NCBI RefSeq assembly: GCF_035918155.1
Contig: NZ_CP109327.1
Span: 6,696,001-6,760,000 of the forward strand
Source of the DNA: Streptomyces sp. NBC_01591
GTDB lineage: Bacteria > Actinomycetota > Actinomycetes > Streptomycetales > Streptomycetaceae
Length of the DNA stretch: 64,000 bases
Direction of reading: 5' to 3'
Positions 46,280 through 56,032 of this stretch are shown here, piece after piece. Position 1 is the first letter of the stretch, and each line of letters begins with the position of its first letter. Under the pieces are notes generated by a model. That model did not search any database, was not told the DNA's origin, and was given only the letters and a program-made list of their open reading frames with translations. A program made the position numbers and the translations under genes.

Positions 46280-48921
46280 GTACGCCCCCGGTTCTTGAAC
46301 TTCTTGAGGAGGCCGCGGGGTTGACTGCCCTCCTGGTACTGCTGGGCGACGGTGCGGTTGTCGGGGCGCTCGGCGTATCCGGGGGCCTGGGGCGTCGGCG
46401 GAGGCGCTGTGGGCCCGGCGCCGGGTGCGGCCCCGGCGGGAGGGGCGGGCGACGGTCGGCGCACCGGTGGCTGGGGCGGCCGGTCGTAGCTGTGACCGGT
46501 CGCGCGCAGCGCTCCGAGGATCCGGCGGTGACGGCTCTCCTCATCGGCGCTGAAACGGACCAGCTGGTCGCGGACTTCCCGGTGCCGCGTGCTGCTGCCC
46601 AGCGCCTCGTACACCGCGAATCCGAGACCGTGCAGGCGCCGGTCCAGTTCCGTCGTGAGATTGAAGGCGAACCATGGCCCGAAGTCGCCCATGAGCGAGG
46701 CGATCTCGTCCAGCAGGCGGCCGGGGAACCGGCGGTCGGGGCAGGCGTCGGCGATGATGCGGCCGATCTCGCTCAGCTCGGCGCGGCCTTCGGCGGCCAC
46801 CCGCAGTCGCCGTACCGGGCGCAGCCACCCCAGGTCGCTGCGGTAGGCCAAGCCGTCGACCAGGTCCTGGGGGAGGTCGAGGCCGATCCAGCGGGAGTAG
46901 TCCGCCGAGTTGAGCCGCAGGGCCAGCCCGTCCCGGACGGTGGCCTCGGTGCTGGGCCGCTGCCGGATCCACCGGGAGAGCACCGCCCAGGAGTTGCCGG
47001 GGTCCGGCTCGTCGCCGAGCAGCGCCTCGACCACCCGGTCCTTCAACTCGGGGTCGCCCTCGGTCCGCCGCACGATCGTGGTGGCGTAGGCGTCGAGGCC
47101 GGCGCGGTCGGTGGTGAGCCGCCGCAGCCGCGGCATCGACAGGGCGAGCCGGGAATCGGCACCGTTCAGCCCGGCCAGCACCCGCAACAGGTCGGCGTCG
47201 GCGGCCGCGTCCGGCGGCAGGTCCGGCGCTCCGGGCGGTACCAAGGCGTCCAGCAGGGGCAGCACTTCGCGCTGTCTGCCACTGCCGACGACCTGCCGCA
47301 GGACGTCCCACAGCAGACCGACCACGGCCGGCCGGCCGTGTTGCCGCGCGGTCTCCAGAGCGATCCGCCACGCGTCCTCGTGCCCCGCGGCGAACTCGGC
47401 GGCGTCGGCCGGAAAGACCTCGGCCGGACCGAAGTGCCCGGTCAGCACCCCGGCGAAGCGCAGCCAGCCCGGCCTGCTTTCGACGCGGACCGACTCGGTG
47501 AGCGCCACCAGGCGGGACAGCGGCCGCAGGTCGCGGACCCGGTCCTGCAACAGCACGCGCAACCAGGCCAGCCCGGCTTCCCGGGAGTCGACCAGAGTGC
47601 GGTCGACCGCTTCGGAGATGTGCCCGAACTCGTTCTCCACCATGTACGCGAGCGACCCGACCCAGGCGGGGTCGTAGCCCTCGGTGGCGGCCAGGACGGT
47701 GAACAGCCGCTCGAACGAGCCGGGGTGCGGCACCTCCAGCCCGCGCAGCAGGTCCAGGTACCCCCTGGCCAGCGTGAGGGTCTCCTTCGACGCCGCACGG
47801 GCGACGACATCGGCGGCCAGCAGTTCCGGGACCAGCGGCGTCCAGTGCCGGGTCAGGACGGCCCGTGCGGCCCCGCCGTCCGGGCGCCGTGCGCACCCGG
47901 CCAGGAAGGTGACGACGACCCCGAGCCGTTGCTCGTCCAGCGATCCGACCGCCTGCAGATCCAGCAGCCGTTGTACGTCGTCGACCCTGCCGCGGCCCCG
48001 CCGGATGTCGTTCAGCACGGAGTCCAGCAGATCCAGCTCCTGCAGGACGCGTACCGCCACGGCGGATTCGTGCAACGGGACGGCGGCGGTGGCCGCCAGC
48101 AGGTGGGCCACCACTTCGGTGGTCGACTCCCGTTTCGCCCGCACCCGCAGCAGCTCGGCGAGATAGGTGCGGGCCGCTTCGCCCTGCGGGGCCGGCGGGC
48201 GGCCGGTGCGCAGCGGTACTTCCTGCTGTCCGGTCCGCGCGGAGGCGGCGAACACCAGCCGCAGACCGTGCTCGGCCTTGCCGGTCCAGGTGGCGCCGCT
48301 CAGCCAGGCACGGCATCCGTACGGCAGCAGCGAGCAGACGGCGTCCAGCATCCGTACCCGCTCGGCGACGTCCGGGACGGTGCCCCCGGGCGGCGGAGTG
48401 ATCACCAGCTGCCGGCCGTCCAGCAGCAGGGCGGCCATCCCGGCGGCCCACTCGAAGCCCAGCCGGTCCACCGTGCCCGCCAGGTCGGCGGCCGGAGTGC
48501 GTACCGCCGTCACGGCGGCGGCCTCGGGATCGGAAACGGACCCGTCCCGGGAGACGGCCCGGTCCAGCGCGGTCCAGGTCACCCCTGCACGGCTGGCCGC
48601 GTCCCATTCGAGAAGGAGCAGCCGCCAGGTGTAACTCGGCGCTCCGGTACCGTCCTTGGACCCGTCCCAGCTGGTGTCCACCACCGCGCAGACCGAACCG
48701 GTCTCCCGGTCCGCGCCGCTGAGAAACACCCTCCAGGGCAGGCCGCTCGCCGGATCGCGTGCGTCCGGGGTCCCGGTGGTGGCACTCCACAGATAGCGCT
48801 GGGCGCGGCCGGCCGGCAGGCTGCCGGCCAGCACCTCGTACCCCATGCTGCGGCCCGGATGCTTGCCGAGGACCGCCCACTCGGCGGCCGGCCCTTTCGC
48901 ACCGGAGCTGTCGCTCACCAT
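46276..48921 (-). CDS. GTPase-associated protein 1 (GAP1)-like protein
   Basis: The ATG at 48921 or the next codon GTG at 48918 starts the gene, overlapping the GTPase stop; length is 880-881 residues. The N-terminal domain starts AEWAVLGKHPGRSMGYEVLA and contains SYTWRLLLLEWD. A long helical middle follows, and the last 80 residues are a Pro-rich basic tail. This layout fits the GAP1 family named for its constant position beside TRAFAC-type GTPases in actinobacteria. The name means associated, not GTPase-activating; no arginine finger is implied. Confidence 0.8.
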   Translation of the reverse strand: MVSDSSGAKGPAAEWAVLGKHPGRSMGYEVLAGSLPAGRAQRYLWSATTGTPDARDPASGLPWRVFLSGADRETGSVCAVVDTSWDGSKDGTGAPSYTWRLLLLEWDAASRAGVTWTALDRAVSRDGSVSDPEAAAVTAVRTPAADLAGTVDRLGFEWAAGMAALLLDGRQLVITPPPGGTVPDVAERVRMLDAVCSLLPYGCRAWLSGATWTGKAEHGLRLVFAASARTGQQEVPLRTGRPPAPQGEAARTYLAELLRVRAKRESTTEVVAHLLAATAAVPLHESAVAVRVLQELDLLDSVLNDIRRGRGRVDDVQRLLDLQAVGSLDEQRLGVVVTFLAGCARRPDGGAARAVLTRHWTPLVPELLAADVVARAASKETLTLARGYLDLLRGLEVPHPGSFERLFTVLAATEGYDPAWVGSLAYMVENEFGHISEAVDRTLVDSREAGLAWLRVLLQDRVRDLRPLSRLVALTESVRVESRPGWLRFAGVLTGHFGPAEVFPADAAEFAAGHEDAWRIALETARQHGRPAVVGLLWDVLRQVVGSGRQREVLPLLDALVPPGAPDLPPDAAADADLLRVLAGLNGADSRLALSMPRLRRLTTDRAGLDAYATTIVRRTEGDPELKDRVVEALLGDEPDPGNSWAVLSRWIRQRPSTEATVRDGLALRLNSADYSRWIGLDLPQDLVDGLAYRSDLGWLRPVRRLRVAAEGRAELSEIGRIIADACPDRRFPGRLLDEIASLMGDFGPWFAFNLTTELDRRLHGLGFAVYEALGSSTRHREVRDQLVRFSADEESRHRRILGALRATGHSYDRPPQPPVRRPSPAPPAGAAPGAGPTAPPPTPQAPGYAERPDNRTVAQQYQEGSQPRGLLKKFKNRGRT

Positions 48922-50129
48922 GGCCGCCGCCTGCGCCCGGCCGCGCGGATCCGGCTCTCCAGCTCGGTCAGTGGTTCGAGGACGTTGATGGGTACGGGGG
49001 AGGTGCAGATCCGGGGGACGCGGTCGACGGTCTCCACATTGAGGTAATTGCGGTAGTCGAAGATGTGCTGGGGGTTGAGCCGGAAGCCGATCGCCGACGA
49101 GACGTAGTACGAGATGCGCTGCGGGTGGAAGAAGTTCAGCAGCCCGTCCCGTACGAGCCGGGCGTTGGAGCCCCGGAATTCGTCGCACAGCCATTGGAAG
49201 TAGTGGGCGGCCTGCTCCGCGGGCACTCGGGGCAGCCGGGAACCCACGGAGTCCTGGGTCACCCAGCCGGCCTCCACCGCCGGGCGGAACACCTTGGGGT
49301 CGTCGAACTTGGTGACGCAGACGGAGACATGGTGCGGCAGCCGGTTCCGGTGGAGCCGGCCCGCGTCCCGGACACGGGTGTTGAGCTCATTGAGCATCGA
49401 GTAGAGGAAGTCGAAGCTGTTGGTCGCCTGTTCGGCATCGAGCAGTGGGTCGAAGAGGTAGATCAGGCCCTGGGAACGGGTCAGTTGGTCGAGTACCCGT
49501 GGGCGCAGCGCGTGTTCGGTGTCCTTCCCGTAGACCTCGCCCGCCACGTCCTGGACCTCCAGTACGAAGCCCACCTCACGGCGCTTTCGGAACGAACCGT
49601 TCGGTGCTTCCTCGCCCTGGAAGGACCAGGACAGGGACCGCACGCCCACGGTGGCCTCCGGGAACACCCGGTCGCTCGCCAGCTGGGTCACGCCGGAGGT
49701 GAGGAATTCATTGGACTCCGGATTCATCCCGCTGATCACCCAGTTGGGGCGGCCCTGTCGCTGCTGCTGCATCGCGGCGATGGGCATCGCGGCCAGATAG
49801 GACGTCTTGCCGGAGCGCGGGGCGCCCCACAGCGCGATGCGGATCCGGTCCGTGGCGGTGGCCGCCGTGCCGTTCGGAGGCGCCGGGATCGCGGCCGGTT
49901 CGAGGGATCCGTCCCATCCGGAATATGAGGAGTGGGAGGACCGCGACGCATGGTGGTCGGGGAAGTACTCGGTCCCCGTCTCCTCCGGGCGGGCGACGGA
50001 CGGCGGGGTGGTGTCGGGCCAGTGAAGTGTCGTGGCCTCCGAGGGGTCGGAGGGCGGCGGGGTCGCCGGTGTGGAGGGACCGCCCGAGTCCTGCGGGTTC
50101 TCGTTGGGGTCGTAGTACGGATCGGACAT
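48915..50129 (-). CDS. TRAFAC-type GTPase
   Basis: The ATG at 50129 follows GAGGAGA. The first about 100 residues are acidic, Pro/Ser-rich and disordered. The GTPase domain then shows GAPRSGKTSYLAAM (G1/P loop), VQDVAGEVYG (G3, DxxG) and VCVTKFDD (G4, T/NKxD). It is 404 residues and cytosolic. The gene lies second in the operon, 29 bp after the zinc-ribbon protein and overlapping GAP1. GTPases of this kind are the proposed switches of the conflict systems described in the summary. What they sense is unknown. The longer frame to 51686 is a shadow and was rejected. Confidence 0.9.
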   Translation of the reverse strand: MSDPYYDPNENPQDSGGPSTPATPPPSDPSEATTLHWPDTTPPSVARPEETGTEYFPDHHASRSSHSSYSGWDGSLEPAAIPAPPNGTAATATDRIRIALWGAPRSGKTSYLAAMPIAAMQQQRQGRPNWVISGMNPESNEFLTSGVTQLASDRVFPEATVGVRSLSWSFQGEEAPNGSFRKRREVGFVLEVQDVAGEVYGKDTEHALRPRVLDQLTRSQGLIYLFDPLLDAEQATNSFDFLYSMLNELNTRVRDAGRLHRNRLPHHVSVCVTKFDDPKVFRPAVEAGWVTQDSVGSRLPRVPAEQAAHYFQWLCDEFRGSNARLVRDGLLNFFHPQRISYYVSSAIGFRLNPQHIFDYRNYLNVETVDRVPRICTSPVPINVLEPLTELESRIRAAGRRRRPW

Positions 50130-50158
50130 GGTGTTTCTCCTCGTACCGGAACGGCGGA

Positions 50159-52081
50159 TCACAGCAGGGGAGTGGCTAGGGCCAGGCGGCAGGGCGGACC
50201 GTCCCACCGCCACGCGGGGGCGAGGGCATCGGCCACACCGGCCGCGGTGTCGTCGCCCCGGAGAAAGGAACGGCCGGAGGAGAGGGTGCCCCACGCGGCG
50301 GCGGTGTAACGCTGTACGGGACTCGCGGAGCCGTCGACGTGCGGGTGGGCCCGGTCCAGCCGGGTCATGACCCGAATCCCGCGGGCCCGCAGGCTGTTCA
50401 GCTCGACCCGCCAGTCGGCACCGAGCGGACAGGACGGCACCATGTCGTGCTGCTCGGGCGGTCCGGGCGGGCGGCGGCCGACGATCAGCACGGCGCGCTC
50501 GGCGTCGGGGCGCAGGGTGCCGTTCGTCGGCGCCGTGGCGAGCCGGACCTTTCTGAGCGCGTCCTCCAGGGACGAGGCGGTGTCCTGTTCGCGCCGGGCG
50601 GGACGCCATCCGGCCAGGGCGGCGTGGGCCGCCATCGCGGGTCCGGGCGGGACCGTCAGCAGGAGCACGGAGCGGGGGGTGTAGCTGTTCTCGTGGATGA
50701 CGTGGTCGTAGTGGCCCACGACGCCGACGCGGAGGCTGTTGCCGGAGCCCGGGCGGCGGGCCAGGGCCGCGATGACCTCCTGGGTGAAGGCCAGCCGCTC
50801 GGCGGTCTCCGCCGGTTCGGCACCGCTCATCTCGACGGTGAAGAAGACTTCCAGGGCAGGGGGCCGGATGATGCCGCGGGGGAGGCGACCGACGAGCGCG
50901 GAGATGTCCGGTGTGCGGCCGTCCGCGGTGCCGTTCGTCGCCCGGCCGCTCGGGGACCCGCCCGCCGGCCCGGCCAGGGTCACTTCCCCCGGTCCGTGCA
51001 GGACGAACGCCAGCCGCGCCGGAGCGAAGGCGGTGAGCGCCGTCCGCCGCGCGGACAGCACCACCGGTTCCGAGCCGTCCGTGCCCGCGTCGGCCAGCAC
51101 GGGCAGTACCACCGGCACGCGGTCGGCGGGCCCGCCGTACACGGTGATCTCCGCGGTCGCGGTCTCCCCGTGCCGGAGTCGGTACCCGGCGGGAAAGAGC
51201 ACATGGGTGTGCGTGCGTACCGCACCGGTCCCGGGGTCGACCCGGGCGAGCAACAGCGTGTGGTCGGCCGGCAGTGGCGCCGTACGCAGCGACTCGCGCA
51301 CCGCGTCCGCCGTGTCGGTCCTGGGCGTACCGTCCGGCTCGGCGGGGTTCGCCGGCACCGGGCCGATCTCGGCCCGCAGCGGGTACGTGGCGCGAAGCAG
51401 GGCCACGGCCCGGTCCAGCAGGGTCCAGCCGGACCGGCGGTTCACCAGCACGATCGAGTGGGCGCACGAGGGCGGTACGAATTCCCGGAGCCACCGCGTC
51501 ACCGCCGTGTCGAAATCCCGGCGGTCGGGCACCGGAAGCGTGCCGATTCCGCCCGCGAGCTGGAATCGAAGAAATTCCGGGCGGCGGTCGAGCGACGGAG
51601 CGGCCGATCCCCACTTCGTGGTTCCGGCGTCGGACTGCCGAGGTATTCCGCTCGCATCCGCGACGACCTTGATCACAGTTATGCAATCGGGAGTGAATTC
51701 GACGAACAACAATGCATCGATACGGCCGTTGACCAGGTCGGTGAGGGCTTGCCGCACCGGTGCGGAGTCATGCGCCGGGAGGTTTCCCGGGGAAGGGGGC
51801 CACTGCGCCGGAGTCCGTTCGCCGGGCTTCGCCGGTCCGCCTCGCAGCACCGACGCCGACCGCGCCCCGTGACCGGAGTCCGCGAAGGCCAGCTCCGTCG
51901 CCCGTATGTCCCAGGCGTGCTCGGCGGCCAGCAGCGCGGCGCGGGCGGCCTCCCGCTCCTTCTCGGACATTTCCCCCAGGACCGGATCCCCGTACATCCG
52001 CCATCCGCAGACTCCGCAGAGAACTCCGCCCTCGTCAGGTGTTCCGCAGACCGGACATCCTCGTTCGATCCTTCCGGTCAA
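50159..52081 (-). CDS. Zinc-ribbon protein with degenerate vWA-like C-terminal domain
   Basis: The only usable start in frame is TTG 52081, with a weak AAGGA three bases before it. The N-terminal CPVCGTPDEGGVLCGVCGW (CxxC-x8-CxxC) is a zinc ribbon. The C-terminal third (from about 400) reads EVFFTVEMSGAEPAE, LRVGVVGHYDH and ERAVLIVGRRPP. This is the strand pattern of a vWA domain, but the MIDAS aspartate is replaced by Glu and the second acidic site is not evident. The 640-residue protein is the first gene of the GTPase operon. It may be the platform or adaptor for the other components; that is inference. Confidence 0.75.
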   Translation of the reverse strand: MTGRIERGCPVCGTPDEGGVLCGVCGWRMYGDPVLGEMSEKEREAARAALLAAEHAWDIRATELAFADSGHGARSASVLRGGPAKPGERTPAQWPPSPGNLPAHDSAPVRQALTDLVNGRIDALLFVEFTPDCITVIKVVADASGIPRQSDAGTTKWGSAAPSLDRRPEFLRFQLAGGIGTLPVPDRRDFDTAVTRWLREFVPPSCAHSIVLVNRRSGWTLLDRAVALLRATYPLRAEIGPVPANPAEPDGTPRTDTADAVRESLRTAPLPADHTLLLARVDPGTGAVRTHTHVLFPAGYRLRHGETATAEITVYGGPADRVPVVLPVLADAGTDGSEPVVLSARRTALTAFAPARLAFVLHGPGEVTLAGPAGGSPSGRATNGTADGRTPDISALVGRLPRGIIRPPALEVFFTVEMSGAEPAETAERLAFTQEVIAALARRPGSGNSLRVGVVGHYDHVIHENSYTPRSVLLLTVPPGPAMAAHAALAGWRPARREQDTASSLEDALRKVRLATAPTNGTLRPDAERAVLIVGRRPPGPPEQHDMVPSCPLGADWRVELNSLRARGIRVMTRLDRAHPHVDGSASPVQRYTAAAWGTLSSGRSFLRGDDTAAGVADALAPAWRWDGPPCRLALATPLL

Positions 52082-52561
52082 TGATCCTTACCCCCTGATC
52101 GCACAGTCGGCCGACCCTGTGAGGACCTGGTCGCGCGCTGATCGCCGTTCGGAACAGCAACTCGAATCATTCGGTTCCGGAGGGTTCATGCTGGCATAGG
52201 GCGAGCGGAATCAGTGAGCGTTTGGATGCGAAGAGTCAGTCGAACCGGCTTTGGGTTCGGAACGGCTTGAAATGAGTGCGCAATATGCCCTCAAATTGGT
52301 TCATTGGTCGAAAGGTTCGCCATTCATTTCATTTCGCTGAATCGAGTCCGAGGGCGAATGTGTGAAGAGCGGGTGCGGGCGCTCGGCAGGGGCCTGTGGC
52401 CTGCCCTTGGGCGGGACTCCTGGCGGATGGACGCCTGTGGGAAACTCGATCTTGCGCCGCGCCGCGCCGACCGGCCGCCGACCCACTGTCTGCCGGGTTC
52501 CGGTCAACCAGGTGCGAGGGTGCGTTCCGCACGCCTGTCACCTCGAAGGGAAGCTCTCCGG
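52082..52561. promoter_or_regulatory. 480-bp divergent intergenic region with promoters
   Basis: It separates the leftward GTPase operon from the rightward Gfo/Idh gene and is clearly richer in A/T between 52160 and 52345 than its surroundings. GTTCGGAAC occurs twice (about 52145 and 52256), a possible binding-site pair. No gene is supported here. Confidence 0.4.
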
Positions 52562-53407
52562 ATGCGCATCGGCATCGTCGGCACCGACAACAGCCATGTG
52601 GACCAGATCGTCCGCCACCTCAACGTCGAGGAGGCCGGCGGCGACGCACGCGTGGTGGCTCTCAGCGGTGGGCGCGGCCGTCGCAACGACACGCTGGCGG
52701 CCACCGGAGGGATCGCGGAGATCGTCGACGCCCCCACCGGGCTGCTGGGACTGGTCGACGCCGTCATCGTCGCGGACCGGGACGGCGCGCACCACCGGGA
52801 CCAGGCGATCCCGTTCCTGGCCGAGGGTCTTCCGGTGTTCGTCGACAAGCCCCTCGCCCGCACCGCTGCGGACGCCCGGGCCATGATCGACACCGCACGT
52901 GCCCATGACGCGCCGCTCACCTCGTCCTCGGCCCTCCGCTGGATTCCCGACACCGACGCACTGGTGGCCCGGTCGGCGCCGGGAGGAACGCCGCACATGG
53001 TCGTCGTGTCCGGGCCCGCCGATCCCGCCGGCGACCACGGCGGGATCTTCTTCTACGGCATTCACGCGGTGGACATCGCCCTCCGGCTGGCCCCCGGTGG
53101 GATCTCCGGCGTCCGGACGGACATCACCGACACCACGGTCACCGCGTCGTTCACCGCGGGCGACACCCGCGTCGTCGTGAACCTCGTCAAACCGGGCAGC
53201 ACGGATCAGATCCCCTTCCACGGAATGACGTTCACCCGGGAGAGTATGGTCCAGCAGACCCTCACCCCGGGTGCGGACTACTGCGTACCCGGCCTCGAAG
53301 CGTTCCTGGCGATGGCGCGCACGGGCAGGCCGCCGATCGGCTACGGGGACCTGCTGCGCCCCATCGAGGTTCTGGAGTCCGTCGCCACCGCACTGAACCG
53401 CCGGTAA
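52562..53407 (+). CDS. Gfo/Idh/MocA-family oxidoreductase (short)
   Basis: The ATG at 52562 (GAAGGGAAG upstream) gives 281 residues. RIGIVGTDNSHVDQIV is the Rossmann start, with GxxxSH in place of the usual GxGxxG. GLPVFVDKPLART carries the family EKP-like motif as DKP, and GGIFFYGIHAVDIALRLAP carries the H-x3-D pair. It is shorter than the usual 330-390 residues, mostly in the C-terminal sheet. Nine bp separate it from the phosphopantetheinyl transferase gene, suggesting a two-gene operon. Substrate is unknown. Confidence 0.85.
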   Translation: MRIGIVGTDNSHVDQIVRHLNVEEAGGDARVVALSGGRGRRNDTLAATGGIAEIVDAPTGLLGLVDAVIVADRDGAHHRDQAIPFLAEGLPVFVDKPLARTAADARAMIDTARAHDAPLTSSSALRWIPDTDALVARSAPGGTPHMVVVSGPADPAGDHGGIFFYGIHAVDIALRLAPGGISGVRTDITDTTVTASFTAGDTRVVVNLVKPGSTDQIPFHGMTFTRESMVQQTLTPGADYCVPGLEAFLAMARTGRPPIGYGDLLRPIEVLESVATALNRR

Positions 53408-53416
53408 GGGGAGATC

Positions 53417-54136
53417 ATGATCGAGAAAATTCTGCCGTCCCGGGTAGCGGTGGCAGAGGCGTTCTCCGACCTGCCCGATGCCGCGCTCCTGCCCGGTGAG
53501 GAGGAGCTGACCCGCGGCTTCGTGGAGAAACGGCTCAGGGAGTTCGCCACGGCGCGGCACTGCGCCCGCCGCGCCCTCGGATCGCTGGGCATCGCTCCCG
53601 TCCCCATCCTCAAAGGCGAACGAGGTGCCCCGCTCTGGCCGGAGGACACGGTCGGAAGCCTGACCCACTGCACCGGCTACCGCGCCGCCGTCGTAGCCCG
53701 CCGGACGGAGGTGCTCACCGTCGGCATCGACGCCGAAGGACACGCGCCGCTCCCCGGCGACGTGCACAACAACATCGCGCTGGTGACGGAGCAGCGGCGT
53801 GAGCGCGAACTGCGCCTGGCGCACCCGGGGATTCACTGGGACCGGCTGCTGTTCAGTGCGAAGGAGGCCGTGTACAAGGCCTGGTTCCCGCTCACCCACC
53901 GGTGGCTGGGCTTCGAGGAGGCCGACATCGAGCTCCGCCTGGACGGCAGCTTCACCGCCGAACTGCTGCTCTCCGACCCGGAGCCGGGGACCGGGACGGG
54001 GGAGTCGGCGGTGCCCACGGGTTTCCACGGCCGCTGGCTGGCCGAGGGTGGTCTGGTGCTGACCGCGATCGTCGTCGAGAACACCCCCGGCACTGTTCGG
54101 GGAACCGACGGGACGCTGCACGGAACGGGGTCGTAG
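53417..54136 (+). CDS. 4'-phosphopantetheinyl transferase, Sfp/EntD type
   Basis: The 239-residue protein has the family motifs GSLTHCTGYRAAVVA, VGIDAEGHAP (Mg/CoA-binding GxDxE) and LLFSAKEAVYKAWFP (F-S-x-K-E-x-x-Y-K). It activates carrier-protein domains of PKS, NRPS and fatty acid synthases by attaching phosphopantetheine. There is no biosynthetic cluster in the window, so it may serve distant clusters, as is common in Streptomyces. Confidence 0.95.
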   Translation: MIEKILPSRVAVAEAFSDLPDAALLPGEEELTRGFVEKRLREFATARHCARRALGSLGIAPVPILKGERGAPLWPEDTVGSLTHCTGYRAAVVARRTEVLTVGIDAEGHAPLPGDVHNNIALVTEQRRERELRLAHPGIHWDRLLFSAKEAVYKAWFPLTHRWLGFEEADIELRLDGSFTAELLLSDPEPGTGTGESAVPTGFHGRWLAEGGLVLTAIVVENTPGTVRGTDGTLHGTGS

Positions 54137-54200
54137 GCCACGAGGAAGAGGTGGCGCGGGTCTCGTCCGGCGGGCGGGTGTTCCCGTAGCCTCTGTCCGC

Positions 54201-55343
54201 ATGAGCGAAGATCACCCGGGCGAAGAGCGCAGGCGCGCACGTGAGTCGGGCATCCCCCTGACCGGTGAGCCGGGCCCGTGGAACGCGATCACGGACGTGC
54301 CCGGCGTCGAGGTCGGGTATGTCACCCTCGTCGACGGCGACGACGTACGCACCGGAGTGACCGCGCTGCTGCCGCGCGGCCGGGACGGTGTGGGCACCCC
54401 CTGCGCGGCCGGCTGGCACTCGTTCAACGGCAACGGTGAGATGACCGGGACCGCGTGGATCGAGGAGACCGGTTCGCTCGCCGTTCCGGTGGTCATCACC
54501 AACACCTACGCGGTCGGCCCGGTGCACCGCGGCGTGGTCGAGTGGGTGCGCGCCAACTGCCGGGGCATGGCGCCGGAGTGGCTGCTGCCGGTCGTCACGG
54601 AGACCTGGGACGGGCACCTCAACGACATCCACGGTCCGGCCGTCGAGTCCCGCCACGCGGGGGCCGCGATCGAGGCGGCGGCCTCCGGCCCGGTCGAGGA
54701 AGGGTGCGTCGGCGGCGGAACGGGGATGCGCTGTTACGGCTTCAAGGGCGGCTCGGGCACCGCGTCGCGCGTGGTGGAGTACGGCGAGGACCGGTACACC
54801 GTCGGGGTCTTCGTCCAGGCCAACTTCGGTGCGCGTCGCGAACTGGTGGTGGCCGGTGTGCCGGTGGGGCGTGAGCTGTCCGACCCGGTCGGGGCGCCGG
54901 CCCCCGCAGCGGTGCCCGACGGCGAGCGCCCGGTGCCGCCCGGGGCGGGCTCGGTGATCGTGGTGGTGGCGACCGATGCCCCGCTGCTGCCGGGGCAGTG
55001 CAAGGCGCTGGCCCGTCGGGCGACGCTCGGCCTGGCCCGTACCGGCACCACCGGCAGCCACTTCTCCGGAGACCTGTTCCTGGCCTTCTCCACGGCCAAC
55101 CCGTCCGCGCTGACCAGTACGTTCCCGGAGGACGACGGCAGCGCGCCGTACGAGTCGATGCGCTTCGTCCCCTGGGGCCGGATGGACCCCTTCTACGGCG
55201 CGGTTGTCGAGTCGGTGGAGGAGGCGGTGCTCAATGTGCTCACCGGCGCGCACTCGATGACCGGCCGGGCCGGGCACCACGTCCCGGCGCTCCCGCTGGA
55301 CCGGGTGACCGAGCTCCTGGCGGCCCGGGGGGCGGTGTCGTAA
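54201..55343 (+). CDS. P1-family (DmpA/S58) aminopeptidase
   Basis: The 380-residue protein matches the DmpA L-aminopeptidase/D-esterase family. ITDVPGVEVGYVTLVDGDDV is the N-terminal signature, VGGGTGMRCYGFKGGSGTAS follows, and GAGSVIVVVATDAPLLPGQC contains the Gly-Ser site where family members self-cleave to free the N-terminal nucleophile serine. FSTANPSAL closes the active site. Neither signal peptide nor membrane segment is present, so it is cytosolic. Confidence 0.93.
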   Translation: MSEDHPGEERRRARESGIPLTGEPGPWNAITDVPGVEVGYVTLVDGDDVRTGVTALLPRGRDGVGTPCAAGWHSFNGNGEMTGTAWIEETGSLAVPVVITNTYAVGPVHRGVVEWVRANCRGMAPEWLLPVVTETWDGHLNDIHGPAVESRHAGAAIEAAASGPVEEGCVGGGTGMRCYGFKGGSGTASRVVEYGEDRYTVGVFVQANFGARRELVVAGVPVGRELSDPVGAPAPAAVPDGERPVPPGAGSVIVVVATDAPLLPGQCKALARRATLGLARTGTTGSHFSGDLFLAFSTANPSALTSTFPEDDGSAPYESMRFVPWGRMDPFYGAVVESVEEAVLNVLTGAHSMTGRAGHHVPALPLDRVTELLAARGAVS

Positions 55344-55423
55344 CCCGTCGGCCGGGGGCGCGTACGGCCGCTCCGCGGCGGGCTCGCTGGCCCGGCACAG
55401 GTTCGTCGGCCATACTGCCCGCC

Positions 55424-55963
55424 GTGGAGCAGCGCATAGATCCGAACACTCAGCCCGGATACGCCGCAGGGACAGACCCGGCGTTCATCCCCGGTCTCAC
55501 GGCCCCCGTCACGGCCAAGAAGCCGGATACGAGCCTGGAGCAGGAAGACCTGGAGCAGACAGAACAGGAACAGGCGGAGCCGGAACAGCCGGAGCCGGAA
55601 GGGGCCCGGGCGCGAGCGGCCGACGCCGTGGCTTCCGACGACGACGCGGCAGAGACCCCGGCGGACGAGAAGGAGGCAGCGGACGGGCCCGCGTTCGAGG
55701 CGAGCGACCGTCGCGGGTCGATCACCGCGGACCGTGAGGGCGTCCGGTTCCGGCTGGACGACCAGGAGGCCGAGTTCCGGTGGGACGAGATCGGCGCGGT
55801 CGAGGTGAAGATCCCCCGGTTCGGCCGCCGGTTCACCGTCACGGTCCATGTGTCGACCCGCCGGTGGTTCAACGCCGAGGTCGAGGCGCCGGCCAGGAGC
55901 AGCCTCAAGGGGTGGGCGGAGGAACTCGACGCGGTTCTGGACGCCTACTTCGAGGAGTCCTGA
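55424..55963 (+). CDS. Unknown protein with acidic N-terminus
   Basis: From GTG 55424 the gene encodes 179 residues. Residues 30-90 are very acidic with EQE/PE repeats and probably disordered. The last 85 residues form a compact beta domain (ITADREGVRFRLDDQEAEFR, WDEIGAVEVKIP) ending in a helix with an acidic tail. This resembles small PH-like domains found in streptomycete hypothetical proteins. No function is assigned. The start is uncertain because no good ribosome site is visible. Confidence 0.7.
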   Translation: MEQRIDPNTQPGYAAGTDPAFIPGLTAPVTAKKPDTSLEQEDLEQTEQEQAEPEQPEPEGARARAADAVASDDDAAETPADEKEAADGPAFEASDRRGSITADREGVRFRLDDQEAEFRWDEIGAVEVKIPRFGRRFTVTVHVSTRRWFNAEVEAPARSSLKGWAEELDAVLDAYFEES

Positions 55964-56032
55964 TCGAGGAGTCCTGACCACGGCGGTGCGGTTCTGTGGG
56001 CCGGGCCGGCGGACGGGACGACCGCCGGCCCC

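Noticed and set aside
45637..49047. Long + strand open frame (1136 codons)
   Set aside because: It is antisense to the Hsp70-like and GAP1-like genes, beginning with a low-complexity Arg/Pro tract.
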